DNA of 64,000 bases. It comes from Candidatus Alcyoniella australis (GTDB lineage Bacteria > Lernaellota > Lernaellaia > JAVCCG01 > Alcyoniellaceae). Position numbers and translations under genes: made by a program. Shown here piece by piece: positions 17,445 through 26,116 of this stretch. The notes beneath the pieces were generated by a model, which saw nothing but the letters and a program-made list of their open reading frames with translations, was not told where the DNA came from and made no database searches. The stretch spans positions 15,933-79,932 of the forward strand of contig JAVCCG010000072.1 of NCBI GenBank assembly GCA_030765605.1, given 5' to 3'. Position 1 is the stretch's first letter. Each line of letters begins with the position of its first letter.

Positions 17445-18755
17445 TTGCGCATCATCCCCCGCTCCGAACATCCGATCTCCAGAAAAAACATTGATCCCGA
17501 CGCCCTGAAGGTTCTCTATCGGCTGCACCGTTACGGCTTTAAAGCCTACCTTGTCGGCGGCAGCGTGCGCGACATGCTGCTGAGCAAGCGGCCCAAGGAC
17601 TTCGACATGAGCACCGACGCTCACCCGTACGAGGTCAAGAAGCTGTTTCGCAACTGTCGCATCGTCGGCCGCCGCTTCCGGCTGGCCCACGTGTTCTTCG
17701 CCCAGAACAAGATCATCGAGGTCAGCACCTTCCGCCGCAAGGCGGAGTTCGACGCGGCACAAGTCGGCGGCGTGCAGACCGAGAATACTTTTGGCACTCC
17801 CGAGGAAGACGCGTTCCGCCGCGACCTGACGATCAACGGATTGTTCTATAACATCGCCGACCACACGGTGATCGACTACGTCAACGGCCTGCGCGATTTG
17901 CGCGATGGCGTGGTGCGGATGATCAACGATCCTTACGCAAGCATCGTCGAGGACCCGGTGCGGATGATCAGGGCCATCCGGCATGCGGCGCGCAGCAACT
18001 TCGTGATTCACGCCAAGACCTGGGAGGCGATTAAGGCCGAGCACGCCTTGATCAACAACTGCCCCGAATCGCGACTGCGCGAAGAGTTCCTGCGCGATCT
18101 GCGCGGCGGCGCAGCAGCCGTGGCGATCCGGCTGATGTCGCGTAGCGGACTGTTGTTCGAGCTGATCCCCGAAATGCGCTCGCTGGTGGGCGACGAGCCC
18201 GAGCCGGAGATGCCCGAGTCGGCCTTGGCCAACCTACGCGTAACCGACCGCATGATGCGCGAGGGGCGCGACGTCAGCGATTCGATTTTAGTCGCGGCGC
18301 TGCTCGCACCGCTGGTGCTGCAGACCCTGGGTCGGGCCAGGCTGCCCGAAAATCCAAGCCGCGCCGGCCGGGTCAACGTGCTGATCCGCGATCTGGTCAA
18401 ACCGCTGTCGCAGAAGCTGAACATGCCCAAGAGGGTCACCGAGCAGGCCTGTCAGATCCTGTTCGCCCAGCACCAGATTCACAGCGCCATCGACAGCGGC
18501 GGCATCCCCTCACGCCTGCGCGCCAAGCAGTACTTCAACGCCGGAATGCAATTTTTTGAGATCGAGAAGCGCGCCCAGGGCGCAGACGAGCCCTACTCCG
18601 CGGCCGGGGAGCCGGCCCACCCCCCGACGTCCCAACCGCGTTACGCGGCGATCTCGACACAGAGCAGCGGGCCGGACGGGAGCTCGCCCCAGCGCAGTCG
18701 GCGCAGGCGCAGGCGTCCGCGCAGACGCAACCCCGCAACGCCCCAGGATTCTTGA
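17445..18755 (+). CDS. pcnB: Poly(A) polymerase / class II tRNA nucleotidyltransferase-family protein (PcnB)
   Basis: A 436-residue enzyme starting at TTG (17445), with AGAGG nine bases upstream and no in-frame ATG nearby. The catalytic head has AYLVGGSVRDMLL at about 35-47 and KDFDMSTDAHPYEV, whose DFD carboxylates bind metal. IVGRRFRLAHVFF is the PcnB-style signature that separates poly(A) polymerases from CCA-adding enzymes, and RRDLTINGLFYN follows. The C-terminal roughly 60 residues are low-complexity, proline/serine-rich and end in an arginine cluster, probably an RNA-binding tail. The function would be 3' polyadenylation of RNA that promotes decay; a CCA-adding role cannot be fully excluded without a second paralogue to compare. 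Confidence 0.85.
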   Translation: MRIIPRSEHPISRKNIDPDALKVLYRLHRYGFKAYLVGGSVRDMLLSKRPKDFDMSTDAHPYEVKKLFRNCRIVGRRFRLAHVFFAQNKIIEVSTFRRKAEFDAAQVGGVQTENTFGTPEEDAFRRDLTINGLFYNIADHTVIDYVNGLRDLRDGVVRMINDPYASIVEDPVRMIRAIRHAARSNFVIHAKTWEAIKAEHALINNCPESRLREEFLRDLRGGAAAVAIRLMSRSGLLFELIPEMRSLVGDEPEPEMPESALANLRVTDRMMREGRDVSDSILVAALLAPLVLQTLGRARLPENPSRAGRVNVLIRDLVKPLSQKLNMPKRVTEQACQILFAQHQIHSAIDSGGIPSRLRAKQYFNAGMQFFEIEKRAQGADEPYSAAGEPAHPPTSQPRYAAISTQSSGPDGSSPQRSRRRRRRPRRRNPATPQDS

Positions 18756-18791
18756 CCCCACGTCCGATTACATTGACCATTGATCGATCCG

Positions 18792-20381
18792 ATGAACGCT
18801 GAACCTCAAAGCCCAAGCAGCGGCAGGCGCGGCCCAATAATCGCGCTGGCCGCGTTGTGTCTGGGATACGTCGCGCTGGTGCTGCTGTTCAACCTGGGCA
18901 ACCACGATCTGGTGTGGGCCAACTGCGAGGAGGACTTACACTTCCGCAACGCCTACTGGCTGTCCCACGGCCATCCGCTGCTCGACCCCAATCGGCCGCC
19001 TCTTTACTACTATCTGTCGATCGCCGCTTCCCTGGGTTGCGGCAGTACGTTTCGCGGCGGACAACTGATCAGTGCGATCAGCGCCGGGCTGCTGCTGCTG
19101 CTAAGCACGCTGCTGGTGCGCCGGTTGCTCGGCACACGCGCGGCAGCCGTTGCCCTGGCGCTGTGCGCGGTCAACTCCACGATCTTCGAGTACGCCGGAT
19201 CCAACTGTACCGACATGCTGTTCGCCGCATTGGCCGCGGGCGCGCTGCTTGCCGCATCGGGCAGGCCCGACGAGGTCCCGGCCACGGGCCGCAGCTTCGG
19301 CGCGGGCTGCCTGCTGGGGCTGGCCACGGCCGCGCGCTTTCAGGGCTACGTGCTGCTGGCGTGCCTGCTGCTGTGGCTGTTGCTGCGCCGCGAGATCAAT
19401 CTGCGGGAACGGCTGCGCCACGCCGGAGCCTTGATCGAGGGTTTCGCGTTGTTGTTCGTGCCCCTGGTGCTGCCCATGGTGCGCCTGGGCGGAGTGCAGC
19501 CGCTGGACGCCCTGGGGCTGGCCACGGTCTCGATCAACCTGGGCGAGCCCCAACGCTGGGCCGAGTTCGGGGCGCTGGGATTCGTACTGAACATTTTACG
19601 CTCCTATGGCCAGTCGTTTCTCAAGCTCGTCCAGGCCGGCGACCTGCTGGCGCTGGTGGGACTGGCCTGGCTGTTCAGCGCGCGTTCGCGACGCGTTCCG
19701 GCCGACGACCAGCGGCGGCTGCTGCTGGTGGTCTGTCTGGGAATGTTCGTCGGTCTGGGATTGTTCCGCGGCTCGGCCTGGGATCTGCGGCGCAGTTTCC
19801 TGCTGCTGCTGCCGCTGCTGCTGGGCCTGTTCGGCCAGGCGGCCGACCGCGCGCTTTCCCGTTTGGGTCGAGCCGTACCCGGCGCTGGTCAGCCGATGGT
19901 TGCTGGCCTGCTGTTGGCAGCCTTGACCCTGGGGCTGCTGGTGTTCAACGCCCGGCAGTTCCTCACCTGGCGCGAAAGCCAGGCGCGGCCCGCACTGGCC
20001 GCCTTCATCGAGTTTGACGAGCAGTGGCGCAGGCCGCACGCGGGCGATGGCCTGCTGCTGACCAACGTCCACCACTACCTGATCGAGGCGGGCAACGGCT
20101 TCCACAGCCAGCAGTGCTGCTTTGACGAGCAACAGTTCCGCTACTGGATCGCTTTGCTGGTCGAGCCCAACCCGGTGCGCGCGATCTTCATCGAACTTGG
20201 CGACAAGCCGTTGCCGAGCCTGGAGTGGCAGCGCGCCGACGACTACTTCCATTTGCGCCGCGTGCCCACCACGCCGGGCTTCGTCGGGTTCCTGGTGAAC
20301 TACAGCCAATACCCGGACGACGCCCTGACCCGCCTGTCCGAACGCGGGATCGATGCGCCCAAGCTGACCCCGGTCGAGTAG
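18792..20381 (+). CDS. GT39/GT83-like polytopic membrane glycosyltransferase
   Basis: About 529 residues, with roughly 10-12 hydrophobic helices and a soluble C-terminal portion from about residue 400. The first extracytoplasmic loop has the acidic pair VWANCEEDLHFRNAYWL followed by HPLLDPNRPPLYYYLSI, the DE/D...P pattern of ArnT/PMT-like enzymes that take sugar from a polyprenyl-phosphate donor. The ATG at 18792 is preferred to the TTG at 18780; neither has a clear ribosome-binding site. The acceptor is unknown. The DPM-like GT2 genes at 15217 and 41550 could supply its donor; this is inference from family logic. Confidence 0.72.
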   Translation: MNAEPQSPSSGRRGPIIALAALCLGYVALVLLFNLGNHDLVWANCEEDLHFRNAYWLSHGHPLLDPNRPPLYYYLSIAASLGCGSTFRGGQLISAISAGLLLLLSTLLVRRLLGTRAAAVALALCAVNSTIFEYAGSNCTDMLFAALAAGALLAASGRPDEVPATGRSFGAGCLLGLATAARFQGYVLLACLLLWLLLRREINLRERLRHAGALIEGFALLFVPLVLPMVRLGGVQPLDALGLATVSINLGEPQRWAEFGALGFVLNILRSYGQSFLKLVQAGDLLALVGLAWLFSARSRRVPADDQRRLLLVVCLGMFVGLGLFRGSAWDLRRSFLLLLPLLLGLFGQAADRALSRLGRAVPGAGQPMVAGLLLAALTLGLLVFNARQFLTWRESQARPALAAFIEFDEQWRRPHAGDGLLLTNVHHYLIEAGNGFHSQQCCFDEQQFRYWIALLVEPNPVRAIFIELGDKPLPSLEWQRADDYFHLRRVPTTPGFVGFLVNYSQYPDDALTRLSERGIDAPKLTPVE

Positions 20382-20408
20382 CCCCGGGGCCACAGCCCTG
20401 CCGCCGCC

Positions 20409-20648
20409 CTATATTTCAACAGTCCAGCAATCGGCGGTTGCATCGTAGATCAACAGCGCCCGCAGGCCGCAATCAGTATCAACGCGGAATTTCCGACGCT
20501 CCACGCCGCCCTCGTCGCGCTCGATCCACGAGCCGAGCACCTTGGACACCAAATATTCGCGCTGTTCGTCCTCGATAGTGAAGCGCAACGGAATGCGATG
20601 CAGGTCGCCCGCGCTGTGGGTTTGGGCGTGCGCGACGCGAACCCTCAC
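20409..20648 (-). CDS. Small conserved-looking protein of unknown function
   Basis: A 79-residue soluble protein with a GTG start at 20648. The sequence has a beta-strand-like pattern with regular charged and hydrophobic alternation (LRFTIEDEQREYLVSKVLGSW, then KFRVDTDCGLRALLIYD and a terminal CWTVEI). The layout, a short strand region followed by a Y-V-x-x-V-L-x-x-W core and a final aromatic strand, resembles small DUF6504-type proteins, but I am not certain. There is no signal peptide or membrane segment. It converges with the GT39-like gene across 27 bp and lies 117 bp downstream of the AlkD-like gene, where I see no other gene. Confidence 0.6.
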   Translation of the reverse strand: MRVRVAHAQTHSAGDLHRIPLRFTIEDEQREYLVSKVLGSWIERDEGGVERRKFRVDTDCGLRALLIYDATADCWTVEI

Positions 20649-20765
20649 TTGTTTCTCAGGTGCTTTTTCGATTCGTGTATTGATTCGCAGATCGGCAGCA
20701 AGACAGCCAATCTTCCGGTAAAGGCGCGCATCGATTCTCCCTTCACTGGAATCCGAACCAATGCC

Positions 20766-21485
20766 CTACTTCCGCATTGCCTGTGCTTTGAGTTCCTTGG
20801 GCATTTTCTCGATAGCGTAGCGCAGGGCCGTGCGGGGCATCTTCGCTTTATGGGCCATGACGTAATCAAAGACCTCGCGCTGATGCTCCCGGCTGGCCGC
20901 CTTAAGCATCCAGCCGTAGCCTTTGCGCACCATATCGTCCTGGTCGGTAAGCAGGATGTCGGCGATCTGGAAGACCGTGCTCAGGAAGTCCCCGCCCTTG
21001 GCCGGAACGATCAGCGACACGGCCGCGGCGCGGCGCATCCAGCGGTTGGACGATCTTGCCCAGCGTCCAAGCTGGGGCAGATACTCGGGGAAGGTTTGCA
21101 AAAACGCGCCCACCGTATGGTTGCAAAGGGTGTCGCAGGCCGCCCAGTTGCCGACGTAGCGCTCGACCCAGCGTTCGAACAGCGCAAAGTCCGCGGGCTC
21201 GTAGCGCTTGCGCAGGGCGTAGGACCACTGGCAGGCAATCGCCGCCTCCTCTAAATATCCCGAGCGCCAAAGCTCTTCGCACAGCGCGAAGACCTCCGTC
21301 TTGGACCGTTCCTTGAGAACCTTGAAGCGCTCCTTGGCGATCTTTCTCACGGCAGCCGTTTCCAGGCCGTGAACCTTGACCTGCTCCTTAAAGAATCGCT
21401 GTGCACTCTCCCGGTATTTCTCTCCAGCGTTGCGCTTAAACTCCTCACGAATCTCGCGGATCAGCGCCCTGCCCTGACTATTCAT
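20766..21485 (-). CDS. DNA alkylation repair protein, AlkD-like (HEAT-repeat fold)
   Basis: A 239-residue all-helical protein. Motifs such as RKIAKERFKVLKERSKTEV, ELWRSGYLEEAAIACQW, NWAACDTLCNHTVGAFL and SSNRWMRRAAAVSLIVPAK match the AlkD/AlkC superfamily of HEAT-like glycosylases that excise N3- and N7-alkylpurines. The WD..D..C pattern (NWAACDTLC) contains the aspartate at the position family members use for catalysis. It is cytoplasmic, overlaps the 3' end of the methyltransferase gene by 8 bp and is probably co-transcribed with it. Family members without glycosylase activity exist, so activity is likely but not certain. Confidence 0.85.
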   Translation of the reverse strand: MNSQGRALIREIREEFKRNAGEKYRESAQRFFKEQVKVHGLETAAVRKIAKERFKVLKERSKTEVFALCEELWRSGYLEEAAIACQWSYALRKRYEPADFALFERWVERYVGNWAACDTLCNHTVGAFLQTFPEYLPQLGRWARSSNRWMRRAAAVSLIVPAKGGDFLSTVFQIADILLTDQDDMVRKGYGWMLKAASREHQREVFDYVMAHKAKMPRTALRYAIEKMPKELKAQAMRK

Positions 21486-22227
21486 CTGATTCCTGCTGCG
21501 GCGTTGGCGTTTGCGATCCCAGGGGTCCGGTCATCGGCACGAAGCTCACGGGAATCAGATCGCGCGTGACCACGCCGTCCGCGCCCTTACGCACCAGCAC
21601 CAGCTTTTGAAATCCCTCGCCCACGGGCAGCACCATGGTGCCGCCCACTGCCAGCTGCTCGATCAACGGCGCGGGGATCGTAGGCGGCGCGGCTGTAACG
21701 ATGATCGCGTCGAATGGCGCGCGCTCAGGCCAGCCCAGATAGCCGTCGCCGCACCTGACATTGACGTTGTCGTATCCCAGGCGCGTCAGGTCGGCCCGGG
21801 CGCGGTCGGCCAGCTGGCAGAGGATCTCGATGGTGTAGACCTGCGGAACCAGGCGCGAGAGCACGGCCGCCTGATAACCCGAGCCGGTGCCGATCTCCAG
21901 CACCCGCTCGTGGCCGCGCAGTCCAAGCGCCTGGGTCATGTAAGCCACGATGTACGGCTGGCTGATGGTCTGTTCCAAACCGATGGGCAGCGGCGTGTCC
22001 CAATAGGCCATGGCGCGCACGTTGGCGGGCACTAACTCGTGGCGCGGCACCTCGCGCATCGCCGCGAGCACACGACCGTCGCGCACGCCGCGGTCCTCGA
22101 TCTGAAACTTGACCATCTGTAGGCGCTGCTGCTGCCAGTTCTCGACCGTGCGCGGCGAACCGGCGCAGCACAGTCCCCACAGCAGACAAGCCGCGGCCAG
22201 AGCAACGATTACAATTCGAGGACGCAT
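21478..22227 (-). CDS. pcm: Exported protein-L-isoaspartate O-methyltransferase
   Basis: A 249-residue protein. Residues 1 to about 22 are a signal peptide (basic start, then IVIVALAAACLLWGLCC). The mature part is a complete PIMT: QQQRLQMVKFQIEDRGVRD, RHELVPANVRAMAYWDTPLP, LEQTISQPYIVAYM, the SAM motif VLEIGTGSGYQAAVL and DAIIVTAAPPTIP. It repairs isoaspartyl residues in aged proteins using SAM. The leader is odd because SAM is cytoplasmic, although secreted PIMTs are known in some proteobacteria. Two adjacent cysteines lie at the end of the leader, but they do not form a clean lipobox. It is co-oriented with and overlaps the AlkD-like gene. Confidence 0.88.
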   Translation of the reverse strand: MRPRIVIVALAAACLLWGLCCAGSPRTVENWQQQRLQMVKFQIEDRGVRDGRVLAAMREVPRHELVPANVRAMAYWDTPLPIGLEQTISQPYIVAYMTQALGLRGHERVLEIGTGSGYQAAVLSRLVPQVYTIEILCQLADRARADLTRLGYDNVNVRCGDGYLGWPERAPFDAIIVTAAPPTIPAPLIEQLAVGGTMVLPVGEGFQKLVLVRKGADGVVTRDLIPVSFVPMTGPLGSQTPTPQQESDE

Positions 22228-22283
22228 GGGACGATTATTTCAGATCGGCGGCTGATGACAAGCCGCTTTAATCGACGCGCAAA

Positions 22284-24404
22284 TCAGACCACGGTCAGAT
22301 CGTAGTTGTTGACCAGCTTCGAATCGCCGATACGCAGCACGATCTCGAACTTGTAGTCGCCGATACGCTCGACCTTACCGTCGAACAGCGCCAGGCGCAC
22401 GGCCTTGCTGTCGGCAGGCAAGTCAACCTTGAGCGTCTGGGACCACAGCTCGTTCCCCGCCGGATCGCTGAAACGCACGTCGACCTCGCCAACCATCGGC
22501 TCGAACTTATCGTTGACCGCGTAGACCGGCAGCGGCGCGATCTGGCCACGATTGAACGCCGGGCGCTCGAACACGGTGAAGGCGTACTGCGGACTCATCG
22601 CGCGGGCAAAGGGCTCGAAGCTGCCCTTGGGCACGCGCCAATAGTCGACGATCGACCAGAGGATCGCCGGGTTGGGATCGCTGAACATGAACGGCACCAG
22701 GCCGCCGGCGGGCTCGTATTTGGCCAGGCGGATGCGGTCGATGTAGAAACGATTGAGCTTGGACTGGTAGTCCTGACTGGCCTCGATCAAGCGGTCGAGG
22801 TCGGCAAACGGTGCATCGCCAAGCCAGTGCCGCAGCAGCTCGGGCTGGGCGCTGTGGCGCAGTTCCAGATGGTCCCAGTCGATCTTGGACGCGTCGCCGT
22901 CGGGCGCGATGAACTTCAGCGCCGACTCGCGGTTGGGCAGGCTCTGGGCGCCGAACTCCGAGATCAGCCGCAGGTTGCGCGGCGCGTATTTGCGCACCTT
23001 GTCAAAGGTCCACATGCTCTTGCCCATGGCGCGGTACCAGCCGAAATAGAAATGCGTGTCGCCACCGCGTTTGAGCAAATCCAAATCGCCCGATGAGCGG
23101 AACGTCTCGCGCGTGGGGTCAATCCGCCGCAGCTTGTCGGCCATGGCGCTGTCCATCACATCGCGGTTCCACGAGTAGACCGTGGCCGAGAAACTCAGCC
23201 GCAGCTTGCTCCAGGTGTCCTCGTCCTTGGTATCGACGATGTGCACCGGCTCGTTGTGGCAGCACCAGATCACGATGCTCGGGTGGTTGTAGAGCAGCCG
23301 CACCATCTGCTCGGACTGGCGCAGGCACTCGGGCATGATCGACTTGTCGTAGAGCCACTGCAGGGGGAAGTCCTGCCACAGCAAAATCCCCGCGCGGTCG
23401 GCCGCATCGTAGAGCAGCGGGTGATCGATATGGGCATGCACGCGCAGCAGATTGAGGTTGGCGCGCTTGGCCAGCTCCATGTCGGTCTGCACGCGCTCGG
23501 CCGTGGTCGTGGCCAGGCGCGTGTCCGACGGCGGATAGTTGTTGCCGCGCAGGAAATAGCGGTGGCCGTTGATGTAGGCGATCAGGTCGTTCATCTCGAA
23601 CGTGCGCACGCCGAACAGGGTCGAGCGCTCGTCGCACTTGGTGCGGCCGCGACTGAGCTTGAGCTTGGCGCTGTAGAGGTTGGGCTCGCCCACGTCGTGG
23701 GGCCACCACAGCTTGTAGGGCGCAAGCTGCACGGTCTGGCGCACCACGTTCTCGCCCTGGTGCAGCGCCACGTCGAACTCGAAGCGCTGCGCCTCGCCCT
23801 TGAAATTCTCCGGCGCGAAATCGAGCGCCAGCTTGGCCGCGCCGGGCTCCAGCGCGTCGATCCGCGCCGAAACCTCGATCGTGGCTTGCTGCTCGTCAAA
23901 GTTGCGCGTGGCCAGCATCAGCTCCGAAATCCGCGCGGCCTTGAACGGCTCGATGGTCACCGGCAGCCAGATCCCGCCGGGGTTGGTCAGCGGGTCGAGG
24001 CAGTCCCAGTGGCTGAACACGCCGGTGATCAGCTTCTTGCCGACCTTGACCTTCTCGTCCGGGCAATCGAGCTCCACGATCAGCTCGTTGTCAGCCTTGA
24101 GCAGATCGGTCACCACATACTCGCGCGGCGTAAAGTAGCCCTGGTCCGAGCCCTGGTCCGCGCCGTTGAGCAGCACCCGCGAGTAGTAGAAGACTCCCCC
24201 AAGCCGCAGCAGATATTGACTGCCCTTGGCCTTTTTATGCTTGAAACGCTTGCGATAGACCGCCTTGCCCGCGTGGCGCTCGAGCCCCTCGCATAGCTGC
24301 CAGTGCCCAGGCACCTGCGCCGCGACCCAGCCCTGCTGCTCGCTGTAGCTTGGGTTAAAACCCTCGACGGGCAGGACTTCCCATTCGCCGCTAAGATCGA
24401 TCAT
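22284..24404 (-). CDS. Glycoside hydrolase family 2, beta-mannosidase-like
   Basis: A 706-residue protein without a signal peptide. Domain order is an N-terminal jelly-roll (about 1-155, GEWEVLPVEGFNP...VPGHWQL), an Ig-like domain, then a TIM barrel from about 275. The acid/base glutamate is E385 in WCCHNEPVH and the nucleophile E483 in LISEFGAQSLP. HFYFGWYRAM between them resembles the aromatic HxxxW segment of beta-mannosidases rather than beta-galactosidases. Likely activity is cytoplasmic hydrolysis of beta-mannosides or related oligosaccharides. It is transcribed from its own strong promoter and followed 56 bp later by pcm. Exact substrate uncertain; GH2 also includes glucuronidases. Confidence 0.82.
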   Translation of the reverse strand: MIDLSGEWEVLPVEGFNPSYSEQQGWVAAQVPGHWQLCEGLERHAGKAVYRKRFKHKKAKGSQYLLRLGGVFYYSRVLLNGADQGSDQGYFTPREYVVTDLLKADNELIVELDCPDEKVKVGKKLITGVFSHWDCLDPLTNPGGIWLPVTIEPFKAARISELMLATRNFDEQQATIEVSARIDALEPGAAKLALDFAPENFKGEAQRFEFDVALHQGENVVRQTVQLAPYKLWWPHDVGEPNLYSAKLKLSRGRTKCDERSTLFGVRTFEMNDLIAYINGHRYFLRGNNYPPSDTRLATTTAERVQTDMELAKRANLNLLRVHAHIDHPLLYDAADRAGILLWQDFPLQWLYDKSIMPECLRQSEQMVRLLYNHPSIVIWCCHNEPVHIVDTKDEDTWSKLRLSFSATVYSWNRDVMDSAMADKLRRIDPTRETFRSSGDLDLLKRGGDTHFYFGWYRAMGKSMWTFDKVRKYAPRNLRLISEFGAQSLPNRESALKFIAPDGDASKIDWDHLELRHSAQPELLRHWLGDAPFADLDRLIEASQDYQSKLNRFYIDRIRLAKYEPAGGLVPFMFSDPNPAILWSIVDYWRVPKGSFEPFARAMSPQYAFTVFERPAFNRGQIAPLPVYAVNDKFEPMVGEVDVRFSDPAGNELWSQTLKVDLPADSKAVRLALFDGKVERIGDYKFEIVLRIGDSKLVNNYDLTVV

Positions 24405-24448
24405 GCCATGGCTCCATTGATGGGTCTTGAACAGAAGTCGGGAAGGGA

Positions 24449-24478
24449 ATTATCGTGTCCGCAGCGCAGAAATGTCAA
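24449..24478 (-). promoter_or_regulatory. Strong predicted sigma70 promoter for the GH2 gene
   Basis: On the minus strand, a perfect TTGACA (24473-24478) is followed after 18 bp by GATAAT (24449-24454). It sits about 45 bases before the ATG at 24404, so the leader would be roughly 38 nt. Across the same 143-bp region, TTGCAA (24501-24506) and GATAAT (24526-24531) with a 19-bp spacer could serve the divergent pentapeptide-repeat gene, with less support. Confidence 0.65.
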
Positions 24479-24547
24479 ACCTCCCTATTTATTCCGGGGC
24501 TTGCAAACATTATCAGGGCGTAGTAGATAATACGTTTATACTCTTGA

Positions 24548-25975
24548 ATGAAAAATGAGAGCTGCCCAATGTCCAATGAAAATAAATCAGAACAGGCCCG
24601 GAGGGGTCGAATTGAACTCGATCAAAAAATAATCGCCAAGACTATCGGCCTTGGGGTTATTATTGGTGTCGGCCTTGTTATTGACCTTTTATTCGCTATT
24701 TGGGATTTAAGTCTTCTTTGCGATTGCTCAGCGCTTCCGAAATATTTTAATCTGTGCGCGATCCCAATGATGGTCAAAGAGAATCCGCCCTGGACCGTTA
24801 TTACTGCCCTTGTTACTGCCCCTGCTTTGATTCTGCTTTGGTATTGGCGCACAGTGCATAGTCGGGCCAATCTTTGTAATACTCAAGAGCAAATTGTACT
24901 TGACAGAGAACGTAACACTAATGACCTCAAGAGACAGTTTAACGACCGTTTCTTAATTGCCATAGATTTATTAGGTAAAGATAATGAAGATACACAACGG
25001 GGGGCCATTTATGCACTTGAGCTTTTAATGAGAGATGCCCCGAGTTATCAACCAACAATAATCGAGACTCTTTCAGATTTTATCCGCCGAAACGCACCAT
25101 ATCCCCCAATCGATGGAAAAGACAAAAAAGACGAGGAAGGGCATCTAGAGAACCGATCTTCAAACATTCGCACGGATATTCAAGCAGCACTGACAGTAAT
25201 AGGAAGGCGAAACGTTAAATTCGATCGTACGAACTATGTGATAAATCTCTCTCATGTATGTTTAGAAGGATATAATTTCGATAATGGTATGTTTAATAGC
25301 GCGACTTTTTATCAATCTAATTTAAAGAATGCGTCTTTGTGTAAAACCAATCTAATAAATGCATCCCTCGTCAGGGCGAAAGTCAACAATGCGTATCTTA
25401 TCGCCGCTAATCTCCAAAATGCGAACCTTTCGGTTGCCGATTTACAAGAAGCAACCCTTGAAGGGTCCGATCTCGAAAAGGCAATATTATCCGGAGCAAA
25501 CTTATATAATGCAAGCCTTACATACACCAATTTCCGGGGGGCTAGGCTATTAAGAGCCAATCTACAAGAGGCGACTCTTGAAGGAGCCCAGCTCCAAGGC
25601 TCGAACCTCCAAGAGGCCAACCTCCAAGAGGCGTTTCTTGTTGACGCCAGTCTCCAAAACGCAAATCTCTCAAGAGCCGACCTCCAAAACGCGGATCTTG
25701 GTCTTGCCAATCTTCAAAATGCCAACCTTAATAAAGTTAACCTCAGAGATGCCATACTATACGGAGCCCGTTTTGTTGGAACACGTCTAGGAGGAGCAGA
25801 TATTAGCAACGCTCAAATATCAGAGGAGACATTATGGTCTAGTGCTATATATAATACTGACACAAAGTTTCCTGACGGTTTCGATCCAAAGACACATCAA
25901 ATGATTAATACGGCTGTTAGCAAAGTTCCATTTATGTCGATAGAATTTAAAAATCAAAATCAAGAAGGAGAATGA
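24548..25975 (+). CDS. Membrane-anchored pentapeptide-repeat protein, AT-rich
   Basis: A 475-residue protein. Two hydrophobic helices (about 32-57 and 82-100) anchor the N-terminus. Residues about 130-225 form a soluble region with RFLIAIDLLGKDNEDTQRGA and IQAALTVIGRR, a segment that often precedes pentapeptide repeats in membrane versions. From about 238 to 437 there are some 35-40 A(N/D)LxxA pentapeptides that should fold as a right-handed quadrilateral beta-helix. Function is unknown; such folds serve as scaffolds. Codon use is strikingly AT-rich (AAT, AAA, TTA, ATA) compared with both neighbours, suggesting recent transfer. ATG at 24548 or 24569 are both possible starts. Confidence 0.85.
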   Translation: MKNESCPMSNENKSEQARRGRIELDQKIIAKTIGLGVIIGVGLVIDLLFAIWDLSLLCDCSALPKYFNLCAIPMMVKENPPWTVITALVTAPALILLWYWRTVHSRANLCNTQEQIVLDRERNTNDLKRQFNDRFLIAIDLLGKDNEDTQRGAIYALELLMRDAPSYQPTIIETLSDFIRRNAPYPPIDGKDKKDEEGHLENRSSNIRTDIQAALTVIGRRNVKFDRTNYVINLSHVCLEGYNFDNGMFNSATFYQSNLKNASLCKTNLINASLVRAKVNNAYLIAANLQNANLSVADLQEATLEGSDLEKAILSGANLYNASLTYTNFRGARLLRANLQEATLEGAQLQGSNLQEANLQEAFLVDASLQNANLSRADLQNADLGLANLQNANLNKVNLRDAILYGARFVGTRLGGADISNAQISEETLWSSAIYNTDTKFPDGFDPKTHQMINTAVSKVPFMSIEFKNQNQEGE

Positions 25976-26116
25976 TGGACAGTCCTCGTCTATTTATTCT
26001 CCAACCATCAAATTCGTACGCAGGTTTTGAGTCGTATTAAACACCTAAAATCCTAATAATTGTTTACCCCGTCCATGGCATTGGATAGGATGATTCCTCA
26101 AACTAGGGGGTGTCCC

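Noticed and set aside
16023-18044. 673-codon minus-strand frame antisense to the FAD oxidoreductase and pcnB
   Set aside because: It lies wholly over two genes with clear motifs on the plus strand, reads as histidine/glutamine/alanine-rich without domains, and is a shadow of GC-rich codons.
20645-20869. 74-codon minus-strand frame between the AlkD-like and small genes
   Set aside because: It overlaps the AlkD-like coding sequence, is basic and featureless, and has no start signal.
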